From the NCBI GenBank assembly GCA_016199325.1, contig JACQGW010000194.1, positions 1-11,642 on the forward strand: DNA of 11,642 nucleotides, read 5' to 3'. The notes under the pieces were generated by a model. The model did no database searches. It worked only from the letters and a program-made list of their open reading frames with translations, and was not told where the DNA came from. Position numbers and translations under genes: made by a program. Origin of the DNA: Chloroflexota bacterium. Its GTDB lineage: Bacteria > Chloroflexota > Dehalococcoidia > JACQGW01. How positions within the stretch are numbered: the first letter of the stretch is position 1; every line of letters begins with the position of its first letter. Below are positions 1 to 6,985 of the stretch, in pieces.

Positions 1-674
1 ACCCAAAGCCGGTGTCCGTTGCCATCTCGTTGTCCGGTTCACCCCCACACGCGTGGGGACAACGTCCGGTACGGCAGATGTTTCCAAACGTGCGCCGGTT
101 CACCCCCACACGCGTGGGGACAACTACCCGGCTGTTGGTGTGCCTATCGGCTCCGACGGTTCACCCCCACACGCGTGGGGACAACCTGGTCGTCGTGGAC
201 GAGTTACCGCTCGACGCCGGTTCACCCCCACACGCGTGGGGACAACGAGCGTTATCTCGTTCCAGGTGAGGCCCGTCCCGGTTCACCCCCACACGCGTGG
301 GGACAACATGCACCCCTCCCACAACCGCAGAAGCCTTACCGGTTCACCCCCACACGCGTGGGGACAACGACGCCCGGTACGCCGCTACCGGGGCAGGGCG
401 CGGTTCACCCCCACACGCGTGGGGACAACGCGTCGACCGCCGCGTCGCCGCGGCGGTCGTGCGGTTCACCCCCACACGCGTGGGGACAACCAGCAGCGGC
501 CGACGGCCGAGACTGGCGGCGTCGGTTCACCCCCACACGCGTGGGGACAACTCCCGTAGCTCGGCCGGGCTGAACCGGATCAGCGGTTCACCCCCACACG
601 CGTGGGGACAACGAGCGCGCCGATCAAACTGTAGTGGAGCGCCGGCGGTTCACCCCCACACGCGTGGGGACAAC
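1..674 (-). CRISPR. Type I-E CRISPR array: 11 full repeats, 10 spacers, cut by the left edge
   Basis: Eleven 29-nt repeats start at 35, 96, 157, 218, 279, 340, 401, 462, 523, 584 and 646, and all are identical. On the minus strand the repeat begins GTTGTCCCCACGCGT and ends GTGAACCG, the usual I-E form: a CCCCAC/GTGGGG hairpin and an 8-nt crRNA 5' handle. Spacers are 32 nt, except the cas2-proximal one (613-645), which is 33 nt. Positions 1-2 (ac) fit the end of a further repeat and 3-34 a further 32-nt spacer, so the array continues to the left. The repeats sit directly downstream of cas2 and read in the same direction as the cas genes, so the leader end is on the right. No repeat is degenerate, so the array's trailer end lies outside the window. 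Confidence 0.99.
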
Positions 675-702
675 GCTGCGCTTTTCGGCGGTTTTACGCC
701 GA
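675..702 (-). promoter_or_regulatory. Very short leader and hairpin at the cas2-array junction
   Basis: Only 19 nt (675-693) separate the cas2 stop codon from the first repeat. On the minus strand a perfect 6-bp stem TCGGCG/CGCCGA (697-702 and 685-690) has the loop TAAAAC, which holds the cas2 TAA stop (694-696). An A-rich GAAAAGCGCAGC tract then abuts the repeat. No convincing promoter or AT-rich IHF-like segment is visible here. The array may therefore be transcribed by read-through of the cas operon, or from a promoter inside cas2, and the leader signals for spacer integration may extend into cas2. There is no U-tract, so this is not an obvious terminator. Confidence 0.45.
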
Positions 703-966
703 TCGGATGAGCGAAAGGCCGTCGAAGTCCGCGATGGCTCGGCTGGTAGTGCCCCAGGTGCGGATGGCGAACCCCTGCTCGGCGTCGCTGTTGTGGATCA
801 GGGTTGCCGCGCCTTCCCTGGCGCTCTTGCAGACCAGCTCCCAGAGCTTTTCCCGGACCAGCGCCGACACGGTGCCGACGAAGACGCCGGCCTGCGGCTC
901 CAGCAGCCACCGCGTCAGCTCGCCCCGCAGGCTGGGCGATACCCGCTCCACGATCAGGACCACCAT
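694..966 (-). CDS. cas2: CRISPR-associated endoribonuclease Cas2, type I-E (CT1978 family)
   Basis: This is the structural partner of Cas1 in the spacer-integration complex (Cas1 dimers bridged by a Cas2 dimer). The 90-aa product has the I-E Cas2 pattern: a beta strand VVLIVERV containing the conserved Glu of the I-E family, then LRGELTRWLLE, AGVFVG and ADFDGLSL near the C terminus. It reads colinearly with E. coli Cas2 as remembered. The ATG at 966 lies 7 nt after a GGAGG and 2 nt after the cas1 stop. A GTG at 972 overlapping the cas1 stop (GTGA) would add two residues but sits against the Shine-Dalgarno, so the ATG is preferred. It is the last gene of the operon, 19 nt from the array. The TAA stop lies in a small hairpin loop. 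Confidence 0.96.
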   Translation of the reverse strand: MVVLIVERVSPSLRGELTRWLLEPQAGVFVGTVSALVREKLWELVCKSAREGAATLIHNSDAEQGFAIRTWGTTSRAIADFDGLSLIRSA

Positions 967-968
967 CG

Positions 969-1919
969 TCACTCCTCCGGCTCAGGCACGTCGGCCTGGT
1001 TGATCCCGCCGGCCACCTCGCCGCTCTCCGGGTCCCACAGCCCGCCGGGCGCTGCGTCGTCCATGTCGAAGATCGCGTCCCCACCGGCCTCGCCCTCGTC
1101 TCCGATACCCAGCGCCCGGTCGACGTCCGGCACGATCCGCTGCAAGAGCCGCTCGCTCTTGAACCGGTCGCGGAGCGTCCGGCGGATTCGTCCTTCGAGG
1201 TCCTTCGTCCCCTCGACGACGGCGCGGAAGGCGACCGGTATGGTCACGTCCGCCTTGTACAGATCGGCGACGTCATAGACGAACGAGAGCATCTTGCCGG
1301 TGTGAATGAACCCCAGCGCCGGCGAGTACCCGACCGAGACAATGGCCGCGTGACACACCCCGTACAGGCAGGAGTTGGCGCACGACAGCGCCCGGTTTAT
1401 CGGATCGGCGCTCTGCCATTGGTCTCGCTTGTACGAGCGCCCCTCCCACTTCACGCCCGTCTCCCGGCTCGCCCGCGCATAGGATTCCCGCACTCTGATG
1501 CCCTCCTTGCCGCGCAGTTGCTGGAGGGTCAGCGAGGGGTCGAGCGGGCCGGGGAACCGCATCCGGTACATCCGCATCACCACCTCCAGGTGGAGCTTCG
1601 GGTCGGAGCACAGCCGCGCCTGATGGAGCAATCGAGCCGACGAGCGCGTTTCACCCATGCCGACGGCGTAGAACCGGACGGCCTCCTCACCCGTCCAGAA
1701 CACGAGACACCCGTTGTCGGCGAGCGCCCGAATGGCGGCGTGGGTGATGCTCGTGCCGGGCCCCAGCATCAGGACAGCCAGCGTCGAGCAGGGGACCGGG
1801 ATCTTGCCGCTCTTGTCATGGAGGGCGATCGCCTTGTCCTCCTGGTCGATCTTGCAGTGCTCGGCGTACAGGTAGCTCCAGCTATCTCGGATCTTCGGGA
1901 GCAGATGCAGGTCTTTCAC
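969..1919 (-). CDS. cas1: CRISPR-associated integrase Cas1, type I-E
   Basis: Cas1 is the integrase that inserts prespacers at the leader-proximal repeat together with Cas2. The 316-aa protein aligns along its length with E. coli Cas1 (about 305 aa). The metal ligands are present: Glu139 in LRGKEGIRVRESYA, His206 in GFIHTGK and Asp219 in FVYDVADLYK, with Asp216 also conserved. Their spacing matches E. coli E141/H208/D218/D221. Residues about 270-316 form an acidic, Gly/Asp/Glu-rich tail, longer than but similar in place to the disordered E. coli tail. The start is GTG: the next Met is at residue 51, inside the conserved N-terminal domain. The gene begins 3 nt after the cas6e stop, and its TGA nearly abuts the cas2 start, so translation is probably coupled. 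Confidence 0.98.
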   Translation of the reverse strand: MKDLHLLPKIRDSWSYLYAEHCKIDQEDKAIALHDKSGKIPVPCSTLAVLMLGPGTSITHAAIRALADNGCLVFWTGEEAVRFYAVGMGETRSSARLLHQARLCSDPKLHLEVVMRMYRMRFPGPLDPSLTLQQLRGKEGIRVRESYARASRETGVKWEGRSYKRDQWQSADPINRALSCANSCLYGVCHAAIVSVGYSPALGFIHTGKMLSFVYDVADLYKADVTIPVAFRAVVEGTKDLEGRIRRTLRDRFKSERLLQRIVPDVDRALGIGDEGEAGGDAIFDMDDAAPGGLWDPESGEVAGGINQADVPEPEE

Positions 1920-1922
1920 GGC

Positions 1923-2702
1923 TCACCCCGCTCCCTCACGGTCGCGGCTCGGGCCGGGGGCCGCTCCCTCGCGTACCGGCGCAATCGAGAGCAGGCCGAA
2001 ACCGTAGGCTTTGCCCGAGCCGATGCCCTCTTCCAGCGTCCGGCGAAGTCGGTCGGCGTCGACCACCTGGAGTCGCCCCTCGAACAGCACCGATCCAAAC
2101 GTGAGCTCATCCATCCCCTGCGCAACCCGGGTCGGCGCGCCGGACGGGCGCCGACCTTCGACCGCCGCGCCCGGCGTCGTTCGAACGTCGCTCACGTCGG
2201 GATGCCGGCGCACGGCGAGCACCCGGAAGCCGCCCTGTTCTCCCTTGCGGAGCAGCCATTGCACTTGGTCCGCTTCGTCGCGCAGATCGATCCGCCGTCC
2301 ATGCCATCGTTCGCCATCGCGCTCGTTGTGCTGGTCGATCCGCTTCGTCGGATTGGCGCGCAACCGAAACAGCAAGGTCATGTCGGCCACGATGCCGCCA
2401 TAGTGCTCGTCGATGCGCTTGCAGTCCCTGGGCCGGCCTCCATCCGAGTCGTCGCGCAGGTAACCCGGCGGCAGCCGGGACCAGTCCGGCTGCACGCGCG
2501 ATTGAACCAGCACCTGGATCCGCCCATCTCGGCCGACCTCCAGTCGGTGCAGGACGCCGTAATACGCGCGCGCGCCGGCTGTTCTCGCCGGCGCCGGCGG
2601 GAACGCCGCCATGATCGTCCGATGGAGCTGGTGGCAATCGGCCAGGTCCTTGCGGACCGTCTTGCTCTTCGGATTCAGGACGATGCGAGAAAGGTAAAGC
2701 AT
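1923..2702 (-). CDS. cas6e: Cas6e crRNA endoribonuclease (CasE/Cse3)
   Basis: Cas6e cleaves the pre-crRNA below the repeat hairpin, leaves the 8-nt GUGAACCG handle, and stays on the crRNA 3' stem as a Cascade subunit. The 259-aa protein starts MLYLSRIVLN, the family's first strand. It carries FRLRANPTKR (residues 112-121), VLFEGRLQVVD (205-215) and the C-terminal glycine-rich loop GIGSGKAYGFGLLSIAP (226-242). The helix DLADCHQLHRT places His27 at the catalytic histidine position; the Tyr three residues earlier in E. coli and Thermus enzymes is His24 here. The ATG at 2702 shares its A with the cas5e TGA (TGATG) and follows GAGGAGGT, so a nine-codon upstream extension is rejected. At 259 aa it is longer than E. 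coli CasE (199 aa), largely through an insertion around residues 81-105 and a short tail. Confidence 0.97.
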   Translation of the reverse strand: MLYLSRIVLNPKSKTVRKDLADCHQLHRTIMAAFPPAPARTAGARAYYGVLHRLEVGRDGRIQVLVQSRVQPDWSRLPPGYLRDDSDGGRPRDCKRIDEHYGGIVADMTLLFRLRANPTKRIDQHNERDGERWHGRRIDLRDEADQVQWLLRKGEQGGFRVLAVRRHPDVSDVRTTPGAAVEGRRPSGAPTRVAQGMDELTFGSVLFEGRLQVVDADRLRRTLEEGIGSGKAYGFGLLSIAPVREGAAPGPSRDREGAG

Positions 2703-3391
2703 CACACCTCCTCGGGGCGCGACCGCCACTCGGTCATCACGTACCGGGTCGCGAACCCGCGCTCGGCGAACGACACCGGCACATCGCGGCGCACGTCGCC
2801 GCCCCGTTCCCTATCGGCGTCAAACACGAAACGCAGGCGCTCGGCTGAGCTGTCCCCCCACGTCGGCCAGGGATATCGGGAGAGCTCGTCGAGCAAGGCC
2901 CCGTCCCGCAGCCCCGGTCCCAGCGGCGACTCGTCGGGCAACCGCACCGGCTCACCTGGGACGAATGCCTTGCGGCCCAGGAACAGCGGCCAGACCGGTT
3001 CGCGAAGCGCCCGGTCCAGGCGCTGGAGCAGGTCTCGATCTCCCTCGAACCCCACCAGGAAGTCGGCGCCGGCCAGGTAGTAGCGCCACGATTCGCTCGG
3101 ACGGGTATTCTTCCCGCCGACGATAGCCACGCCGTAGCTCTGGCCGACCCCGTGGGTGCCGCCTGCCGTGTGGTAGTCGACCGACAACACCCCCTCCCGG
3201 TCCACGCGCACGCCCATCCTGAGCGCGGCGAGATCGTCGACCGCCGCGTGGCGCGGCCGTCCGAGCGCGGCGCAGAGCAGCCCGATCACCCCACTCTTGG
3301 ACGGCTCCAGACCGGTATCCCGAACGCGGAAGCGGCTCTGGGTGCCCCAGGATTGGAGCGGCCCGGCCAGGCGCAGAAGCAGGGTGCTCAT
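2702..3391 (-). CDS. cas5e: Cascade subunit Cas5e (CasD)
   Basis: Cas5e binds the crRNA 5' handle and caps the foot of Cascade, next to Cse1. The 229-aa protein has the RAMP-fold N terminus MSTLLLRLAGPLQSWG and then PSKSGVIGLLCAALG (residues 30-44), the classical Cas5 signature of a QSWG followed by a KSxVxGLL helix. DYHTAGG (72-78) and WPLFLGRKAFVP (134-145) are also typical of Cas5e. The length is usual (E. coli CasD is 224 aa). The open frame extends 43 codons upstream, but that part lies inside cas7e and is unlike Cas5. The ATG at 3391 overlaps the cas7e TGA by 4 nt (ATGA) with GGAG 9 nt upstream. The stop overlaps the cas6e ATG by one base. No defects are seen. Confidence 0.97.
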   Translation of the reverse strand: MSTLLLRLAGPLQSWGTQSRFRVRDTGLEPSKSGVIGLLCAALGRPRHAAVDDLAALRMGVRVDREGVLSVDYHTAGGTHGVGQSYGVAIVGGKNTRPSESWRYYLAGADFLVGFEGDRDLLQRLDRALREPVWPLFLGRKAFVPGEPVRLPDESPLGPGLRDGALLDELSRYPWPTWGDSSAERLRFVFDADRERGGDVRRDVPVSFAERGFATRYVMTEWRSRPEEV

Positions 3392-4590
3392 GTCGAGCGG
3401 CTCCGCCCGTTGGGGGCAAAGGTCACGGCACGCACCGTCTCCGTCACGAGGTCTTCCAGCGTTCCTGTCCGAGAACCGGCCAGCGTCCCGAGTCCGTCGC
3501 CGTCCAGTGCAGCGATCCACTTGCCTGCGATCGTTGCCTCGCCGTACATCGTCGCGAGCTTGTTCCAGTGAGCGGCGAGCGCGCCGGCGGAGTTGCCGAC
3601 AAGGTCTCCATCCTGGGTTGGCCGGATCGGGTCGACGAAGGCGTTCGCGAGCGACCAGAGCCCCGCCCGGCGGACGACCGTGAAGATGAGCGAGGGTGGG
3701 TTCTGCGCGGCCATGCTGTTCTGCTTCCCGGTCGGGACCGCGCTTGCCGCCGCGCGGAGGAATGCCCGCAGCGCCTCGCGGGCCAACTGCTCACTGCCGT
3801 CTGCCTGGCCGCCAAGGTTCTTCTTCAGTTGTTCCATATCGACGTTCGCGTAGCGATAGAAGCAGGCGGAGTTGAACCCGACGGTCCCCATCATGTCGGC
3901 GCCCGCCGTGTCCTCCGGCTTCAGATCGTCGACGGCGGTGTAGAAGTCGAACTCCATGCTGACCCGGTTGGTCGAGATGGCATGCGCCACCTGGCAGGCC
4001 GCGTGGACGTTGCGCTCCGGCAGGTCGGCGATCATCCTCCCGAACAACGCCAGGTCGACTGCCTTACCGCCGTCCAGGAGCTGTTTGACCGCGCTGGCGA
4101 CGGCCGGGCTCGACTGCTCTCTGGCGGTCTTCTTCGCATCTCTGACGCCCCTCGCGCCGGTCCCGGCGGCTTGGTCGCCGGCCGGCTGGGTCAGCACGTC
4201 CCAGAAGTCGAGGCACACCCGGGTCAACGCGCGCAGCTCTTCCTCGGCCAGGAAGAGCAGGTACGCGGTCTTCCCGTCGTCCTTCGGTCCCAGTCCAACG
4301 CTCTTCAACGCCGCTTCGACGGCCCGCTTCGCCAGCTCTTCGTCGCCCTTTCCCGCTGCGACGATCCGCTTGGCGACGGCTTCCACGGCGCGCTTGGTCC
4401 GGGCGGCCATCTGCTCTTCAGTGAGATGCCCCTGCTCCTTGAAGGCGGCCCGGATCGCCCGCTTGAGACACTGGCTCGAGATGCGCGCGCGGCGATAGCC
4501 GCCGAACTCGCAATCCTTGGGCGCTCCCGTGTCGTCTCGGTTCAAGTTGGCCGGCGCGAAATTCTGCAGCATGTGTAGCTCGACGAACAT
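3388..4590 (-). CDS. cas7e: Cascade backbone subunit Cas7e (CasC/Cse4)
   Basis: Six copies of this protein normally form the Cascade backbone along the crRNA, and flip out every sixth spacer base. The 400-aa product has the Cas7e signatures LNRDDTGAPKDCEFGGYRRARISS near residues 16-39 (given only as landmark motifs LNRDD, FGGYRR and RISSQ), HAISTNRV, FYTAVDD, FYRYANVD, and PTGKQNSMAAQNPP. The last corresponds to PGAKQRTYAAFNP in E. coli. It is a little longer than E. coli CasC (363 aa), through a segment around residues 55-110. The ATG at 4590 is chosen over the adjacent GTG at 4593 because AAAGGAG (4597-4603) is 6 nt from the ATG but only 3 nt from the GTG. That ATG shares one base with the cse2 TGA. 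The cas5e start overlaps its stop. Confidence 0.97.
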   Translation of the reverse strand: MFVELHMLQNFAPANLNRDDTGAPKDCEFGGYRRARISSQCLKRAIRAAFKEQGHLTEEQMAARTKRAVEAVAKRIVAAGKGDEELAKRAVEAALKSVGLGPKDDGKTAYLLFLAEEELRALTRVCLDFWDVLTQPAGDQAAGTGARGVRDAKKTAREQSSPAVASAVKQLLDGGKAVDLALFGRMIADLPERNVHAACQVAHAISTNRVSMEFDFYTAVDDLKPEDTAGADMMGTVGFNSACFYRYANVDMEQLKKNLGGQADGSEQLAREALRAFLRAAASAVPTGKQNSMAAQNPPSLIFTVVRRAGLWSLANAFVDPIRPTQDGDLVGNSAGALAAHWNKLATMYGEATIAGKWIAALDGDGLGTLAGSRTGTLEDLVTETVRAVTFAPNGRSRST

Positions 4591-5258
4591 CACTCGCTCC
4601 TTTCTTCCTGCGCGGCATGCGTGCCGCTCGATTCCTGCTCCGTGCTCGGCGCCCCCTCACCACTCGCCTGGCGCGCCTCGCTCGTGCTCCGGACACTCCC
4701 CCAGAAGGCACGTGCCCAGCCACGCTGGACGGTGCGCCGTGGCCGGTCCCACTGCTGAATGTCGGCGAGCAACTGCGCCCAGTCGATCGGGACGTCCTTG
4801 GATTTGAGCAACCCGACGGCATGCCGGAGCTGTTCCGGCAGGTCGTCGCGATGGGAGCTGAGCAGCGCCGTAAAACGCCGCTCGATGCTCTCGCTCTCGA
4901 CGGCTTGCGCAAGCCTGGCGAACGATGCGCCCAGATTCGTCGGACGCCGCTCGCCGTCCGCTTTCGGCCATGGGCGCTGGTGCCAGGCGAAGAGCGCCGC
5001 GACGAGGTAGTACGGCTCTTCCTGCCACGGTTGCGCGTTGTCCGGCAGCCACGGCACGACGTACGGGTACATTTCGGCGGCCTGGCCGGGCGGCACGCCG
5101 AGTCCCCGCCGCAGCTCGGCGAGCGCCGCTCGCTTCCGCGCCGCGACGCCGGACCGCTCAGGGCCAGACGGGGCCATCCCATCCGTGCTGCGCTCGCCGG
5201 GCAGCAGACTCTCGAGGTAGCGGACGAACTTGGTGATGTGAGTGATTGGTGGACTCAT
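4590..5258 (-). CDS. cse2: Cascade small subunit Cse2 (CasB)
   Basis: Cse2 is the helical small subunit; it dimerises in the belly of Cascade and stabilises the displaced DNA strand. The 222-aa product carries the family's C-terminal half: ESIERRFTALLSS (residues 123-135), LPEQLRHAVGLLKSK (140-154), IDWAQLLADIQQWD (158-171) and VQRGWARAFWG (177-187). A low-complexity polar tail follows (about 190-222, rich in Ser, Glu and Gly), which accounts for much of the excess over E. coli CasB (160 aa). The ATG at 5258 is chosen because it overlaps the cse1 stop (ATGA), is preceded by GAGGAGGAG at 5 nt, and begins the recognisable MSPPITHITKFVRYL helix. The 84 upstream in-frame codons lie inside cse1 and look like noise. 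Confidence 0.95.
   Translation of the reverse strand: MSPPITHITKFVRYLESLLPGERSTDGMAPSGPERSGVAARKRAALAELRRGLGVPPGQAAEMYPYVVPWLPDNAQPWQEEPYYLVAALFAWHQRPWPKADGERRPTNLGASFARLAQAVESESIERRFTALLSSHRDDLPEQLRHAVGLLKSKDVPIDWAQLLADIQQWDRPRRTVQRGWARAFWGSVRSTSEARQASGEGAPSTEQESSGTHAAQEERSE
4597..4603 (-). promoter_or_regulatory. Ribosome binding site deciding the ATG start of cas7e
   Basis: AAAGGAG on the minus strand lies in the end of cse2. It is 6 nt from the ATG at 4590 and 3 nt from the neighbouring GTG at 4593. A strong independent site fits the need for many Cas7 copies per Cascade. Confidence 0.65.
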
Positions 5259-6985
5259 CCCTGCTCCTCCTCGACGTGGTTCGACGTTGCGGTGTCTCGG
5301 GCAGCCTCCTCGGCCACCTGCTGGGTGTCGGTCCCGTAGCCCTTCAGGACCGCGCCGAGCCGCATGGCAAGCTCGTGCTGGGCGCGGGCGACTGCCTTGA
5401 TAGTCCGTGGCGACTCGTCGAGACCCTGGACGATCGCCTCGAAGGCGTTCCAGGCTTCTCGCCGCAGCGTCTTCGCCCAGCGCGCCTTCGGCTCCGCCCC
5501 GAAGTTCCACACCCGGTCGTCGTCCACCGCCGGATCGCTCGCCATGTCGACCAGCAGTTGCTTGAACGGAACTTCGAGGCGGGGCCAGTAGTGCTGCCCG
5601 GGCGCGAGGTGTCTCACGATGGGGCGGAGATCATCCTTTCTGGGCTGTCGCTGCTCGGTCGGCGCCACCAGCAGCGCCGCGAGCACCTGCACGGGGCGCG
5701 GAATCACCAACGCCTTCCCCTCAGCAGGAATCGCGTCGAACCCGAGCTCGAAGAGGCTCCCGACCGCTTCGGCGAGGTGGATCAGGGCCGTGACGGTATC
5801 CAGGAGCCGCTCCGAACGCGCGCTCTCCTCGAGATACGCCAACGGCAGCGGCAGGCGCTCATGGCGCCAGAAGATCACGTTCGCTTGATTCTTTGGGTCA
5901 GTGGTGACGCCATACACGTCGAGCGGCAGGACCGCCGCGCGGGTCAAGATCCCATTCCTAACGAGCCGTGAGAGCCAGTCCAGGGTCCGCGGCCGCGCAT
6001 GTGCGCCTCCAGCCTGAAAGAGCGCCAGGCTATCCCGCCAGAGCGCCCGGTCTTCCCGCAAGCTCACGGGCGGCCACGGATCCTCGTTCGCTTTCGCCCC
6101 CGGCCGTGAATGAAAGGCCAGCATCGTTTCCAGCTCTTTCCGAACGGACGGATCGGGGAGCTGGTATCCCTTCATGATGACGGCGCGCCGAATCACGATC
6201 CGGCCATCCGGCCCCGGCTCGGGCAGCAGCCGAATGCGGCGGCTTTGCCAGGTCAGGAGGTCGACGCAGCCGGCCGGATAGCGGTCGATCGGTTCGGTCG
6301 GGCTCGGGCGCTCCCAGGCCGGCAAGTCCTCACCCTGCAGCGCGGCCGTATCCGGGCGGGGGAAGCCGTGCAGGTTCAGCATCAGCGTCTGAAAGAGATT
6401 CGGGCCCTTTACCAGTACCACGGCGGTCTTCGTCAGTGGCCCAGCGCGGGCGTACTTGTGTGCAATGGGCTCGGTCTTTCCCAGGGACTTGGTACCACTG
6501 ACATCGAACGAGTGAAAGGCGATGACGTAGCGAGCGGCCTGGGCCGGCGTCAGGACCGGATCTGTGGTATGGTCGAAGAGCAGGACCGCATTGGCCGAGG
6601 ACGCCAGCTCGTGCGTCAACTGGCTGATCGGCTTGCCGTACTCCTCCTCGAGCCCGGCCACCTGGTAGAACGGATGGCGCTCGTTGAAGAGGTCGAAACG
6701 GTCGCGCCACCGGTCGAAGTAGGTCTGGAGCCGGGCCTGGTCCCACCGCGCCGCTTCCCAGAGATCCGCCCAGGCGTCGACGCCTTCCGGCTCGAAGTTC
6801 CGCCGGATGATTGCCAGGAGCAAACGGTGCAGCGCGGCCGTGATGAGCGGCGACGCATCGACGATCTCGCGGACCTCCGGCGCTCGCACCAGCACCGCAC
6901 AGAGACTCAGATCGACCGGCTGCTGCCGGTCCACGAGCATACAGGGGATCCAGGGCTCGTCCAGGAGGTTGAAGTGTGGGCTCAA
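5255..6985 (-). CDS. cse1: Cascade large subunit Cse1 (CasA)
   Basis: Cse1 recognises the PAM, starts R-loop formation and recruits Cas3. The 576-aa protein begins MSPHFNLLDEPWIPC; FNLLDEPWIP is the hallmark CasA N terminus. It carries HPFYQ (residues 104-108), NAVLLFDH (132-139), a GPLTKTAVVLVKG strand, and an alpha-helical C-terminal half corresponding to the four-helix bundle. It is longer than E. coli CasA (502 aa) but normal for non-enteric I-E systems; the paired CxxC motif of the E. coli protein is not seen. The start is TTG (6985): it overlaps the cas3 stop as TTGA, has AAGGAG 7 nt upstream (6993-6998), and no upstream alternative fits the family start. The rare initiation codon may lower its translation relative to neighbours. 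Confidence 0.97.
   Translation of the reverse strand: MSPHFNLLDEPWIPCMLVDRQQPVDLSLCAVLVRAPEVREIVDASPLITAALHRLLLAIIRRNFEPEGVDAWADLWEAARWDQARLQTYFDRWRDRFDLFNERHPFYQVAGLEEEYGKPISQLTHELASSANAVLLFDHTTDPVLTPAQAARYVIAFHSFDVSGTKSLGKTEPIAHKYARAGPLTKTAVVLVKGPNLFQTLMLNLHGFPRPDTAALQGEDLPAWERPSPTEPIDRYPAGCVDLLTWQSRRIRLLPEPGPDGRIVIRRAVIMKGYQLPDPSVRKELETMLAFHSRPGAKANEDPWPPVSLREDRALWRDSLALFQAGGAHARPRTLDWLSRLVRNGILTRAAVLPLDVYGVTTDPKNQANVIFWRHERLPLPLAYLEESARSERLLDTVTALIHLAEAVGSLFELGFDAIPAEGKALVIPRPVQVLAALLVAPTEQRQPRKDDLRPIVRHLAPGQHYWPRLEVPFKQLLVDMASDPAVDDDRVWNFGAEPKARWAKTLRREAWNAFEAIVQGLDESPRTIKAVARAQHELAMRLGAVLKGYGTDTQQVAEEAARDTATSNHVEEEQG

Noticed and set aside
12..710. Several plus-strand reading frames with repeated SPPHAWGQ, RFTPTRVGTT and VHPHTRGDN peptides
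   Set aside because: They are translations of the CRISPR repeats in three frames, not proteins.
804..3080. A 758-codon plus-strand frame antisense to cas1, cas6e and cas5e
   Set aside because: High GC opens the antisense frame; the three minus-strand genes under it have clear family motifs, and the frame resembles no protein.
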